Below, piece by piece: positions 12,967-24,683 of a DNA stretch of 64,000 nucleotides. The stretch lies in contig CM068322.1 in assembly GCA_034766995.1 (NCBI GenBank), positions 8,915,310 through 8,979,309 of the forward strand, given 5' to 3'. A program made the translations under genes and the position numbers. The notes below the pieces were generated by a model that was not told the DNA's origin, made no database searches, and saw only the letters and a list, made by a program, of their open reading frames with translations. Within the stretch, counting starts at the first letter, position 1. Each line of letters starts with the position of its first letter. The stretch comes from Acanthacorydalis orientalis. Its lineage: Eukaryota > Arthropoda > Insecta > Megaloptera > Corydalidae.

Positions 12967-13008
<42 letters not shown>
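12930..13008. repeat. (TA)n(TC)n(TA)n compound microsatellite
   Basis: TA runs on both sides of TCTCTCTCTCTC. Confidence 0.95.
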
Positions 13009-13014
<6 letters not shown>

Positions 13015-13256
13015 CAAAATTATCCACAAAAAACTTAAAAAACAACTACGTTACAAAAAATATCTATCTGCAAGAATGTTTATATAGACAAACTAACACA
13101 TATACATAAAACAATACGTTGCGATATATCTCCGATAATAATTATATTGACATAAATGAGTTTTAAAAATATGTTCATTGTTTCATTCAGTTACATGTAC
13201 ATGGTTATAATTGACAATTGAGCAAGTGTAGTGAGCCCGGGGCAAAGTCCTTTAAC

Positions 13257-13275
13257 ATATATATATATATATATA
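13257..13275. repeat. (TA)n microsatellite
   Basis: Short run just after AGCCCGGGGCAAAG. Confidence 0.85.
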
Positions 13276-13329
13276 ATTTTTCAAATATAAATAAATGTAT
13301 AAAATTAATATAAAATTTATGAAAAGAAT

Positions 13330-13663
13330 AGCTTATTGGAGATAAGTTTCAGCAATCGTTTTCGTCTCATCAATCTAAAGGATCATTAGAAGTGACCTTA
13401 CTAATTCCACCTGATAACGCGCTGTTATTTTAACCCTCGGCCTTATAAAAACGGTCACAAAGAAAATAAGATAAAGAGGTGGCAATTATATGTACGATAA
13501 AAGCTTCCGTAAGTAGTTCATTCGAACAATTTGTAACTATCAACCAGAGTATTATTGACTGATAAGAAAATGAAAGTTCTTGTTAAATTTTTTCAATGAC
13601 TCGAGTGAGATTTCTTTTTGTGTATCTTATATAACTTGGTTCTTACATTTTTACTAATATATT

Positions 13664-13665
<2 letters not shown>
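13330..13665. other. Less AT-rich single-copy stretch, no gene seen
   Basis: Holds GGAGATAAG, a TATAAAA at 13444 within CCTTATAAAAACGG, then AAGATAAAGAGG and GTAAGT at 13510. These could be promoter, GATA and splice-donor signals of an unseen transcript, but no coding exon follows. Function unknown. Confidence 0.3.

Positions 13666-13706
<41 letters not shown>
13666..13706. repeat. (TA)n microsatellite
   Basis: About 20 units. Confidence 0.95.
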
Positions 13707-13710
<4 letters not shown>

Positions 13711-14151
13711 TCTCATAATGTTTAATACCTTAGAAAAAATAAAATTTATGAAACAGACGGTCCTACAAACAATCCGTATCTAAAACATTACAACTGGATA
13801 ATATAAAAGTCACCATATAGTAAAATGTCTAAAATACATAATAGAGAATAAGACTAATCTAATAAGTGAAATGTTGATAACAAGTGAAAACCTGAATATG
13901 TATCTTTTTTGCTACATATTTGAGAAGTGAAGAAATCAAAGTTTCAAATTTTCTAATAAAACAATTTTTTTAAAAAAGATTGAACAAATTTAATTAAAAC
14001 CTACGGAAGGTAATTAAGTGTGTATGGAACGATTGTAAAAATATCAAGCAGTTGACAACAATTTGTAAGATTATTTGTTTCTATCTTAAAGCTATATGTA
14101 AATTTTTAATTCGATTATGTGTACTCTTTAAATTGCAGTTTGAATTTTCAT

Positions 14152-14181
14152 TATATATATATATATATATAAATATATATT

Positions 14182-14245
<64 letters not shown>
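14152..14245. repeat. (TA)n microsatellite
   Basis: Two TA runs split by AAATATATATTGTT. Confidence 0.95.
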
Positions 14246-14250
<5 letters not shown>

Positions 14251-14712
14251 AGCATGAATTTGTATGTAACAAAAAGTTATTCATTGAAATAATACCAACA
14301 TAACAAAAGCAATATGAACAATGGTGATGTAGTTAGGATAACTTTTTAAATTTCAACTACATTTTATTTGTACGATAGACCTGAAAGTGTCCGTTAAGAA
14401 GTGAGAAACTTATCAGATTATATCGAAATAGTCTCTAATTGCCACCATACTCTCTTCGCGATAAATGTAGATAGTAATCTGTATGCAGTGCAATAATAAA
14501 AATGTGAACGCTACATTACTTGCACTATTTTGTTCTCAGCAGGAAATTTCACAGCTGAGATAAAGCTGAATTCGAAATATAATGTTTTATTACCTATTAA
14601 TAAATATATTATTTTAAATTAAAACATATATTTTATGTTAGAATAATAAATAACTTTTATGTGTTACTTTTTTAAATAAAATATTACGCTATAATACACA
14701 TAAATACTCATA
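14246..14712. other. No gene seen
   Basis: AT-rich spacer with a patch of more balanced composition at 14370-14570. No reading frame longer than chance. Confidence 0.6.
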
Positions 14713-15256
14713 AGGTCGGTAAGAAAATAATTGAGATTTTTGTTTTTTGAATTCTAAATATAATTTTTTTCAATGAAAGTGTCATTTTATCGTAATCATG
14801 TTAATACCATTTTAAAGTATATTTTTTGGTCTATATTTTTGTGACATTGATTTTGGTTTTATTATTAATTTTACTTTAAATTATGCTATGAAATTAAGGA
14901 TGAAAAAGAAGAAAATATTTTTTTTTGTTTAAGTTCAAAGCAGCAGAAACTGACGGTAAACTAAACGATGCTTTTGAAGTGGGTACTGTTAAGGAACGTA
15001 CAGTATGATGGTGGTTCCAAAAATTTCGTGCTAGGAACAAGAGCTTTGAAGATGAAGAAGATGGCGGGTGTCTTTCTTCAGCTCGTATAGACCAACTGAA
15101 GGCGTTAGTTGAATCAAAACCACGCACAACAATTCGAAAGCTTACACAAAAGTTAGACGTTAGTCATTCAACAGTTTTGGACCACTAAAAACCATTTAAA
15201 TTAAAAAATGTATTTGAATTTTTAGGTCATAAACCGCAATTATTTTTCTACCAATA
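14713..15256 (+). mobile_element. M1 mariner deletion derivative, copy 1
   Basis: The ends are inverted: left GGTCGGTAAGAAAATAATTG, right CAATTATTTTTCTACCAATA, next to TA. Inside, a broken frame (from about 14925) encodes only the mariner DNA-binding region: AFEVGTVKERTV then a stop, WWFQKFRA, RTTIRKLTQKLDVSHSTVLDH. After DH, where the catalytic domain should start, the sequence passes through AAAAATGTATTTGAATTT straight to the terminal repeat. The same junction occurs in copies near 53.2 and 54.6 kb. Non-autonomous and dead. Confidence 0.85.
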
Positions 15257-15316
15257 TACTATATTAATATTGTATAAAAAACATGAAATATTTTATATAA
15301 TTCAATAAAACAATAT

Positions 15317-15361
15317 GTATATATATATATATATACCTATCTATCTATATATATATATAAC

Positions 15362-15429
<68 letters not shown>

Positions 15430-15432
15430 ATA
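15317..15432. repeat. (TA)n/(CTAT)n/(TG)n compound microsatellite
   Basis: TA runs with CTATCTATCTA, ending in 12 or so TG units. Confidence 0.95.
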
Positions 15433-15728
15433 GGTAAGCATAATATAATAAATATTAAACTATTTGAAAAATGTTTATTACAGAATAAAAAATCAATAAT
15501 GAAATTTATTATTTAAAAACGATGTACCTATGTTTTTACAATTATTAATAGAATTATTGAAATACGTTTAAAAGGACGGAACTTTATTAAAGAGATTTTT
15601 AATGAAATTATTATAAAGTATCGAAATCAGAACAATTATGGATAATTAATATAAAGGAAGACAGTCAAAGAGAAGTTTACGAAAATATTGAAACGTTGTT
15701 TACATTACCGACAAATAAAATTGTCATA

Positions 15729-16656
15729 CGAGGTCAGACAATTAAGTAATGCGACAAAATTCAAAAATCGAGTATATTTAAAAATTAAGGTACATCGCTG
15801 CGATCCCCTTCAAAGTAGTCCCATCCCGCATCTATACACTTATTCCAGCGAGTTTTCCAGTTTTCGTCACAATTCTGGAACACTTCTTGTGGGACATCTC
15901 CGAGTATCCTCGTCACAGATTCTTGGATATCTTCAACGGAGTCAAAATGTCGACCTTTGACGAGTTTTTTCATATGGGGGAATAGGAAAAAGTCGCAGGG
16001 TGACATGTCCGATGAATAGGGCGGTTGTGGTAACGTTGCGATGCCTTTAGACGCCAAAAACTGAGAAACACTGAACGCACTGCGACAGGGAGCATTGTCG
16101 TGATGCAGAACCCAAACTTTTTCATGGCGAAATTTTCGGTTAAAATCTTTCTAACTCTTTCCCGGTTAATATTCAACTCGTCAGCCAACATTCGAATGGT
16201 TAGTCGCCGGTCTTGACGAACAAGGGCGCGCACGCGCTGCGCATTCGCGTCGGTTCGCACTTGAATTAGCATTCCGCTCCGCGCCTCGTCTTTGACGCTC
16301 TCACGGCCTTTTTTAAAATCGGCATGCCACCGAAGCACCTGACTACGACTCAGGGCATCACTACCATACACTTTAAGCACTTTTTCATAAGTTTCTGTCG
16401 CGGTTTCGCCGAGTTTTGCACAAAATTTTATCGCGCACCGTTGCTCTAAATTTCTCTGTTCCATTTTCGTGACATGCACTACTCGCGCGTTGTTACAAAA
16501 CACTAAACAGCTGGCGAAGAAATGATCGTACGAGGGTGGTTAAGGTCTCAATCGAGAGAGTAGGGATCTGCTATTACGATGGCGGAGTTACAGGTTCGCA
16601 GTGTTACCACAGGCCGAGAAAAAAAATCGGTCGCATTACTTAATTGTCTGACCTTG
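15729..16656 (-). mobile_element. Mariner element with 27-bp terminal inverted repeats, internally deleted (928 bp)
   Basis: Terminal repeats are 15729-15755 and 16630-16656, differing at one position (GGTCAGACAATTAAGTAATG within each), and both are flanked by TA (15727-15728, 16657-16658), the mariner target duplication. Full mariners are about 1.3 kb, so roughly 350 bases are missing. The element is clearly richer in G+C and CpG than the host DNA, its repeats are almost identical, and the N-terminal half of the transposase frame is still open. All three points suggest a recent arrival. It has no close relative elsewhere in the window. Confidence 0.93.
15785..16464 (-). pseudogene. Mariner transposase, internally deleted (DD34D type)
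   Basis: A start ATG at 16462-16464 opens MEQRNLEQRCAIKFCAKLGE. The first 116 residues hold both helix-turn-helix modules (ETYEKVLKVYGSDALSRSQV; LTIRMLADELNINRERVRKI). At about 16117 a deletion removes the middle, including the first catalytic Asp, and shifts the frame. The second frame resumes at VWVLHHDNAPCRS with the second Asp, continues to PPYSSDMSPCDFFLFP with the third Asp 34 residues later, and ends WNKCIDAGWDYFEGD before the stop at 15785. It could have made an active enzyme before the deletion but cannot now. Confidence 0.93.
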
Positions 16657-16659
16657 TAT

Positions 16660-17592
16660 GTATAATTTCTATAAAATCGTTCTAAAGGGATGCATGGGAG
16701 AATGGGAAAAATACTGAGAAGTTAATAAACTTTTGTAAGACTTTTTTCATTCTGAAGCTACCTGCGACATGTGAAATTCATTCTCTATATTGCTGAAGAA
16801 AAATTATAACTTAATTTTTAATATTTTTATTCATACTCTAATGGAAAAAAACTCACGATATTGAATTCAATAGCAAGAAAAAGATTTTTTTTAAAATAAG
16901 AATTATTTTAAGTTTTTGTATCTGTATTATATGTACAGAGAAAAGATTGTGTAAAAATTCATTAGGTTTACTGTATTGTTTTAGAGAAATTTATTATAAT
17001 TTATTGAAAGTTAGATTATTTGTTACTTTTATTTTGTATTACTTTTTAACTCATTCTCTTACAATATGTAAAATTGTCAATTTATAAATCATAATTGATT
17101 ATTGTTATCATGATGTTATGTCTAACAATTCGAAATATGTATTGAAAATTACAATATATATATATATATATATATTCATAATTTTCCTAAACTTAATAAA
17201 AATATACGCTTTTTATTCATATTTAAGTATCATTTATTAAAATAAGTAATGTCGTTAAAAATTACAAAAGATTGTTTTTACACAACTGAAGTTAGAGAAT
17301 TGAACAACTGAACTCAGAGAATTTTAACATTCAAATTTATTGTAATGATAAATAATAAAATTAATTAATTTAGGTGAATCGCTTGATGAAAAACTAAAAA
17401 ATAATTTATAAATACAATTTAGGGACCATCTATCATGTATATTACTTACACAATACTTTCGTTTATTATTTACAAACAGCATATATTTGTAAATTCAAAT
17501 TTTTGATATTTTGTCTAATATTGTGTCTCCAATGCATCCTGAAGACATCTTTATTTATAAATATTATTTAGTAACAAAATTAATTTAAACTC
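16660..17592. other. No gene seen
   Basis: AT-rich spacer with a short (TA)n at 17153-17176. Confidence 0.6.
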
Positions 17593-17623
<31 letters not shown>

Positions 17624-17640
17624 TATATATATATACATAA

Positions 17641-17688
<48 letters not shown>

Positions 17689-17711
17689 ATATATATATAT
17701 ATATATATATT
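17593..17711. repeat. (TA)n microsatellite with AAACATAC interruptions
   Basis: Three TA runs. Confidence 0.95.
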
Positions 17712-20274
17712 TAAGAACGTAAAAAAATAATCGAATAAATTTTAGGAATTTTTTTACTCAATTTAAATTTTCAAATAAATCAAATTGTATTTTAAAAGAA
17801 ATGTTATCAAATTTACAATGACAGTAACCGTTAAAACACCTGAAACATTTTTTCACAATAAAAAGAAACAAACCGTACAACGGTTCTTATAATCACGATA
17901 ATATCTCTAAAAGAACTTAGAAAGGGTTGCGGACGGTCTGGATCCTTTGTGACATCTTTATTACGTAATCTTGTGTTAGAGATCACAACATAACCTATTC
18001 CAGTAAATCCATTATGAGCACATTGTAAATAACTTCTTATTTTTTCTTTCAAACTATATATATATATATAATATAATATAATTATTAAATACAAATAACA
18101 CACATATATTTTAGTTTAATGACCTATTAAAGTTATAACTGACAAACATGTGATTTTATTCTCATTTAATTTTATGTTTATGCTGATTAATATTTTTGTA
18201 TTAATTAAATTAATAAATAACAATATTATGGATCGCCGTCTTTCTGATTTATTTTTTCTTTTTAATTTCATTTGTTTATACAATATTCGTCATATAAAAT
18301 TATTGGACTTATTATGCATTTTAAATCAAAAAAAAAAATAATAAATATCTCTATAACAAAAAAGAATCCTTAGCGTAGCCGTATTTATATTTTCCTAACA
18401 CTTTAAATTTAAAAAGAAACTCAAGTTTTTTATTCGAACTCAAAAATAAATGTTCTTGTCTTAATTTTTTCTAGACTAAAATATGAATTATTTTTATACA
18501 ATAGAACTCCATAAATTAAAAAAATGTATGTATTTATAAAAAATACTTTTTAGATATTTTTTCATAAAATTGATAAATCTTTTTACATAATCACTAAATT
18601 AGATTTAAGTTCTAAATTATATAATAGTATGCAATTTACATGAAAGTTATCCTTTTTCATTTGCTCATGCACAACTGGTTTTATTTTTATTCTAGTTGTT
18701 TTTTTCGTTTTGTTAAATATATTGTATGTAATAATAACACGCCTACTTAGAATAAATCGGTGATCTCGGTTTCCTATTGAAATTTGAAGATTTACCAACA
18801 TCTTTTCTATAATTTTTTACTTTAATTTTATATTGGTGATCCTTCATCTAGGAGGGATGAAACAGTTAATATTTAATGATTTAAAAAAACAAATTAATGT
18901 TGCAAGCATATCTACTCTCCTTTTACCTAAACGAATCCATGACAATTTTTTTAACATTTCATATGAGTTATCAAACGTTATTACTTATTCTGTATATTTT
19001 TACATACGATTGTGCTACCACTACAAGTCATAATATTAGTAAATTTATTCGAAATGATTATCGGAAAAGAAAAAAAAATTCTACATACAAGTTTATGGCA
19101 CTAATAATCATATACACACACACACGCGCACATGTATATATATATATATATATTACCTATAACTTTTTTTGCTATTCATAAAGTGCATATATTCACGAAT
19201 TTTGAATTGTGAATACTATGGTTTAATACTGTATCCCTAATTCAGTGTTAAATCTTCAATCTTTTTTATTTACAATTAGTTATTTTTGATATTTAAAAAA
19301 ACTACTTTTTTCATTATTTTAAATAAAAATATTGTTTAATTTTTTTTAAATTTATATAGAAAATTCTTGGTTGTAAAGATATCTTTTTTTCGCGGTTATA
19401 GCTTGACATTTGCTAAATTTATGTTCATAAGTGTATCAGTAAACACAAACATCATACAAATTGAATAATCAACATATTTAACCATTGCTCAGAATTTATT
19501 TTCATTACTTATGAATTCTTGGAGAGAAATGCTATTTCCTTCAATGTGCAGGCACAGAAAATCTGTTCTCTACAAATGGAATCAAAATAGTGGTCAATGG
19601 TATCAAAATAGGAATAAGTAATTAAAGTGAACAGTGAGAAATTGTTTTAATCTGGTAATCACTGGAGTAGTGAAATTATATACTTCCATTTTTGTAATAT
19701 ATGTGTATTATTATTATTTATTTACTATTATTTTTTGTTAAAAATTCGATGTTTCTTGTTAAAAGTTTACATTGTTGGATATTTAATTAAACACATATCA
19801 AACTATAAAAGTATGTTTAAAAATTAATTTTAATTATTTTCTTTTACTTTAAAGGATACATAATATCATATATTAAAGTAGAAACTTAGAGAGTATTTTG
19901 AAAAATCATTCGTTTGATAAAAAAAAATGATATATTCTTTTAATATTTAAATTTGTGATATATTAACATTCATTTAAATATTAACCAGTTGACTACATCT
20001 GCATGCAAAAATTTGATTTATAACAAAAAAATGTAAAGTATTATTTAATATTATAATACAACAGCTGATAATGAAACAATAGTAAAAGTTCCCAGGAACG
20101 CCTTAAATTCGATTTTCAGTTCAGGTGCAGTTTTAAAACTATTGATAAAAAAAGGATATTGTTTATTTACAAACAAGTATAAAATTTAATATGCTATTTA
20201 AGTGACACAAAAAGTTTAATACTTGTTTGTATGTGTTGTAGGTATACACAAATGTACATATTATAAAATATATT
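17712..20274. other. No gene seen
   Basis: A 90-codon minus-strand frame at 17831-18103 (…NGFTGIGYVVISNTRLRNK…) lies in a less AT-rich patch but matches nothing I know and begins in a TA tract. Frames at 18150 and 18897 are low-complexity Phe/Ile-rich chance frames. CACACACACGCGCACA at 19113 leads into a short (TA)n. Confidence 0.5.
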
Positions 20275-20342
20275 TATATATATACATATATATTATATAA
20301 TATTATATATATATATATGTGCGTGTGTGTGTGTATGTATGT
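20275..20342. repeat. (TA)n/(TG)n microsatellite
   Basis: TA run ending GTGCGTGTGTGTGTGTATG. Confidence 0.9.
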
Positions 20343-20989
20343 ATAAAAGAATTAATAATTGAATTTTAATGAAGGAATTCTCTTGAATAGTGTCTAAGTT
20401 GTCGCGTGGCATATGCTTTTTTTAGTGGGAGAAGTAAAGACAGGTCAAATTTTATTGCGTGGGTATTGAGACAGTGTGGCTTGTGTGCTAACAATAATTG
20501 TCGCATCTGAATTTGACAGATGTGTGCATAGAATAGAAAACATCTGCACTCTCAGTCACAATATTCTGGTAGGTCTTTAGATCTGACTAATAGATAAATT
20601 GATATATCATAGATAGTTTAAGTTAAGAAAAATGAAAGTATTGACTATTTAATTGTTAATACTTACTAATATTATCATGATATTTTTAGATTATTTTGAA
20701 GTTCTGTTAAAATATTGAAACGTATTTCATCTATAAGACAATTATTTGATTAAGAAAAATGATGATGGTAAATGCTAAATATAAAATTTATATAGAAAAA
20801 GAAAAATATCAGCTGCATTTGAGTGAATGAAAGTAACAGTAAACTACTAGTTAAAATGGTAAAAGTTTAGAATAGAAAAATTTAGAAAAAAAACTCACTA
20901 TTTTTAGTTAGTTTTTTTTCTAGGTACTGGAAGAAATATAAATGCAGTTTAATTAATGTTATGAAAATAATAAACAAATACAGAATTGA
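20343..20989. other. No gene seen
   Basis: A more balanced patch at 20380-20580 (TTGTCGCGTGGCATATGC and on) carries no recognisable motif. The rest is AT-rich. Confidence 0.5.
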
Positions 20990-21340
20990 ACTGGATTTGA
21001 CATAAAATTGAATAGTGACATAACGCAAAAGTATTCAAAAAATATCATATGAATAGCTAACAGATGACGCAAGTAAAACGATGCGTTTTTTTAACAAATG
21101 GATCTAAGTATATTTTCAAACTAAACATCAATCACGGAAAAATGAAGAAATTTCGCCTTGTTTATACTATGTACATGGAAATTGTGGGCAAGATAAAAAG
21201 AGATAAAACGATATATACGTGTACGCTGTGTGACGAAAAGCAAATTGAAGAATATATAATCTTATTTTTTAAGAAATTGAAATATGTCATGAATAAATGT
21301 TTAGAATTCAGAATAAAATACAGAAGCTTAGAAAAATAGA
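20990..21340 (+). pseudogene. LINE 3'-end relic (zinc-knuckle region), degraded
   Basis: A 91-codon frame (21064-21339) contains CVFLTNGSKYIFKLN followed by YTCTLCDEKQIEEYIIL. This resembles the C-terminal tail of insect non-LTR elements (an R-F-R-L-x-N stretch, then C-x-x-C-x4-E-x3-E-H). The His and last Cys are not conserved. The same tail occurs near 28.9 kb (RFRLTNDSKLHFN, ECKICNMEKIENLEYIFFE). The call is by resemblance and is uncertain. Confidence 0.45.
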
Positions 21341-22449
21341 CAAATACAATTGTGAAAGAATAAATAATCAGACTAAGCAGCTATATTTCGAAAATAAGAA
21401 AGAAAATAGAAAATAGTAATTAAGTTACAAAATAATACAATGATATTAAATATATTATACTAACATATAAAACATGTAAAATAAGTGTTTGAATGATATG
21501 TTATGATATTTTAGTTGTTAGTTTATGTTACTCTAATTAATAAATAAATACAAATATATATGCGAGTGTACGTTAGAGAAAACACTTTAAGTTCAATATT
21601 AACACAATATATTTTAAAAACATACTAATCTCTTATTATTTCCGTGTTTTTTTTTTCTTTTTCCACTCGTTTAATCTATGCGTATTGATTATGTATACAG
21701 AAAATGTTTATTAAAATAAATGAAAAAATATTTTTAATTCATCACTTGATTTGCAAATCTGTATCATTCGTAAATTTGTTTTCATTTATGTTTTTAAGCA
21801 ACCCAAACATATGAAAATTATTTTTGTTACCTTTTTATTTACAGCTGAATATGAATAAACTTCAGTGTTGCTTTAGTAAAATAAATATGAGATTTGATCT
21901 CTGCAAAATAAATTCTATTATTAAGTAATTGACTTCGTAACAAAAATATTATTCAAAACAATGAATTGACTTTTTTCAATGCATTTATTAATATACATAG
22001 GCTATTTTTTTCACACCAAAAATTGTGAATAGAAAATTAAAAGGAATTCGAATATGTTTTCTATAGATCTATCACCTTTGAATTTAATATGTAAAACAAA
22101 AATAGAAATATTAAATATAATATTTATGAACAATTAACTACCCTTTTTAAGAATTCATTTAAATTGTAATTGATACATGTATGATAGATAAGGACACGTT
22201 ACATGTCCTTTAATGTATTAAAATAGTTATAAAATATAATACAACGGTATCATCAAGAGAGTACATTTTACATTGATGAGCAAGATGCAACTTGATATTT
22301 TTTTAATAGTCAAATTTCGTTTTCTGTCTTAAACAAAAAAAATGTACAGCACTGTATTTATTCATTATTTTTTTGACTAGTAAGATCCTTACATTTGTAA
22401 TACATTAAAAAAATGATAAAAATATACTTAATAATGAAAATATACAAAT
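21341..22449. other. No gene seen
   Basis: AT-rich, with a small hairpin AAGGACA...TGTCCTT near 22190. Confidence 0.55.
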
Positions 22450-23255
22450 TCGAAAGGACTTTAGAGATGATTAAAACAAATAAGTCTCCATGACCAAACA
22501 GAATTATCAACGAATTGTGTAAAGCTATACTCGACAAATGAAAAGTATATTTCTTTAAATTATTTAACAAGAACATGTAAACGAAAATAGTTTCAGACGA
22601 ATGGTCTACAATAGAATAAATTCTGCTATTCAGGAAAGGTGGTATATACGATACAAGAAACTATAAAGGAATAAAACTTCTAAAACTCCATAAATAAGAA
22701 CTTTATATAAATAGTTTCTACTAGATTAGATTTCGAGACACGGCTTAGAAAAAATAGATGCTGTGAATATCAAATATTAATACTCAGTGCAATGATAAAT
22801 ATCAACATAGCCAGAAAAAGAGTCAAACTGTACACATTCGACTTCAGTTGGGCATTCGAATTGGTGAAACAAAAGAACCTGTGTGAAAAAATTTCAAAAA
22901 AGTGAATAAGCAAAAAAGAATTATAATAATAAGTAATATGTATAATAAAGAAAATTTCAAATTATGTGTCAATTTGGAATTATATGGAAACAAAATATAA
23001 ATCACAGATGTATTTCAAGGGGACGTCCTCTGTTTTTTATAATGTTTATATTGGATATATACAAAAAATAGAATGCAAAACATAAAGAGTCAAGACTTAG
23101 TATTAATATCCTTTTATTTATTAATGACCTCTCAATTCTTTTTTTTAACAGAGAAGAGCTACAAATTAAATTCTCACTTCTACTTTCGTAATTTTCATAA
23201 TAATCGATAAACATAATATAAAAAATATATACTAAGATGCAAAGAATCACCACAT
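22450..23255 (+). pseudogene. LINE (non-LTR retrotransposon) reverse transcriptase relic
   Basis: The + strand, read across frameshifts and stops, follows the canonical RT order. KTNKSP-PNRIINELCKA (about 22465) is the finger motif usually K-x-x-K-x-P-G-P-D-x-I. SDEWS is followed by RKGGIYDTRNYKGIKLL (about 22633), VFQGDVL (about 23010; usually R-Q-G-x-x-L-S-P), and LFINDLSIL with EELQIK (about 23120), which is the F-A-D-D box with both Asp changed or shifted. Clade not assigned. Dead. The unrelated ORFs on the minus strand here are shadows. Confidence 0.72.
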
Positions 23256-23350
23256 TATTTTAACTGAATGTAAAGTTACTACAAGTAATTAAATATGCAA
23301 TATTTTAATGCATTTTAAAAAATAACATTTTATCTTTAAAAATAATATAG

Positions 23351-23480
23351 AGCTTTAGAGATGAAGGAATACCATCTAAATGTGCATAAGTAATAATCAA
23401 CGATGATCAATAATATCTATTAAACATCTTTGGTTAGAAAAAAATGTGTATTTTGTATACAGGAGTAAAAAATTAATTTA
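23351..23480 (+). repeat. FB-A fold-back repeat, right arm only
   Basis: AGAGCTTTAGAGATGAAGGA, TGCATAAGTAATAATCAACG and ATGATCAATAATATCTATTA align with the right arm of the 10.4-kb copy. The left arm is absent. Confidence 0.65.
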
Positions 23481-24220
23481 AAAATGTGAATTTAGTCACA
23501 GTGGCAAAACTATATTGCGAATAATATAGATTTTTTTAAATAAAAATATTGATAAATTAACTTCACAGAAAATAAAAAATTTTAATATTAAATTTAATTT
23601 TCTATTAAATGTTGATTTATTTTAAAAATAAAAGAGTATGTATCGCCATCTAAATGTATATAAAGGCGATGGAGAGAAAACATTTCAAAAACAAAATATT
23701 AATACATTTTTATTTATTAATCGTATATATTTTTTACTATAATTAAAAACTATTCACGTCCATGTTAAGAAATAAACTTAGAATTTTTGTATTCTTTCAG
23801 TAGTCTTGAATTTTAAATAATATTTGTATTATTCGATTAAAAATAACGAATGATGTTCATAACACGTAAACAAAAATGTAACAGCAATGTCCTTGTTCTG
23901 AATAACAATTCTATTGCATGAAGGTTAGTAATAGTCAATTGAATAACAACGTGTAGGTACTAAACAAACACCTTTTCATTTTGTATTCTAATAATACGAT
24001 TGTTATAGCGAGGCACGTATTGTAGGAAAAAGGGTGTAATCGAGTGTACGTTTAATCTCATCACATATGTATGTATATGTTTTTGTAACTGAAAAATGCA
24101 GATTTGACTATCGATCTCATCAATACATGCACGTCACATATACACATGTACATGATGCAAACAGAAATTCACTTATTCAAAGATGTTTGGTTATACAGTC
24201 ATACATACGTATTATATATA
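23481..24220. other. No gene seen
   Basis: AT-rich spacer. The 78-codon frame at 24104-24340 runs into the MITE below and is not a gene. Confidence 0.55.
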
Positions 24221-24424
24221 TGGTGCTTCAACTTGGGCTTTAACACAAAAGTATTAAAAATATCGCAAAAATTAAAGAAAATATTTTATCCTCTATTTAG
24301 TATTTTAGTTCAATTGTATTTTAGTATTGAATTGAAATAAAATACTAAATAAAAAATAACATGACTTTTTTAACCCCTGTGTGTCCTCTTTTAATACTTT
24401 CATGTGGAAGGCTAAATTTAATCA

Positions 24425-24427
<3 letters not shown>
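24221..24427. mobile_element. Small inverted-repeat element (TGGTG MITE), copy 1, 207 bp
   Basis: It starts TGGTGCTTCAACTTGGGCTT and ends with the related inverted sequence ...AATTTAATCACCA. The inner part of each end is AAGTATTAAAA and its inverse TTTTAATACTTT. The centre is a second hairpin (TATTTAGTATTTTAGTTCAA with its inverse near 24340). It is flanked by TA repeats and has no coding capacity. Confidence 0.75.

Positions 24428-24477
<50 letters not shown>
24427..24477. repeat. (TA)n between the two MITE copies
   Basis: About 50 bases with one TATGTATA interruption. Confidence 0.95.
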
Positions 24478-24478
<1 letters not shown>

Positions 24479-24683
24479 GGTGCTTCAACTTGGGCTTTCA
24501 CACAAAAGTATTAAAAAAATCGCAAAAATGAAAAAAAATATTTTATCCTCTATTTAGTATTTTAGTTTAATTATATTTTAGTATTGAATTGAAATAAAAT
24601 ACTAAATAAAAAATAGCATGACTTTTTTAACCCCTGTGTCCTCTTTTAATACTTTCATGTGGAAGCTTAAATTTAATTATCCT
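24478..24683. mobile_element. Small inverted-repeat element (TGGTG MITE), copy 2, about 206 bp
   Basis: Direct repeat of copy 1 at about 95% identity by eye. Differences include TTTAACACAAA versus TTTCACACAAA, a lost GT in CCTGTGTGTCC, and TATCC at the 3' end where copy 1 has CACCA. It has the same orientation, so it may be a tandem duplication or a second insertion into the TA tract. Confidence 0.75.

Noticed and set aside
17831..18103. 90-codon minus-strand frame with NGFTGIGYVVISNTRLRNK
   Set aside because: It starts in low-complexity sequence, has no recognisable domain, and has no neighbouring splice-supported exon.
18150..19181. Overlapping 63-94 codon frames rich in Phe, Leu and Ile
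   Set aside because: Composition is what AT-rich DNA gives by chance; no conserved motif.
24104..24340. 78-codon frame beginning MTIDLINTCTSHIHMYMM
   Set aside because: Its second half is inside the TGGTG element and it has no similarity to known proteins.
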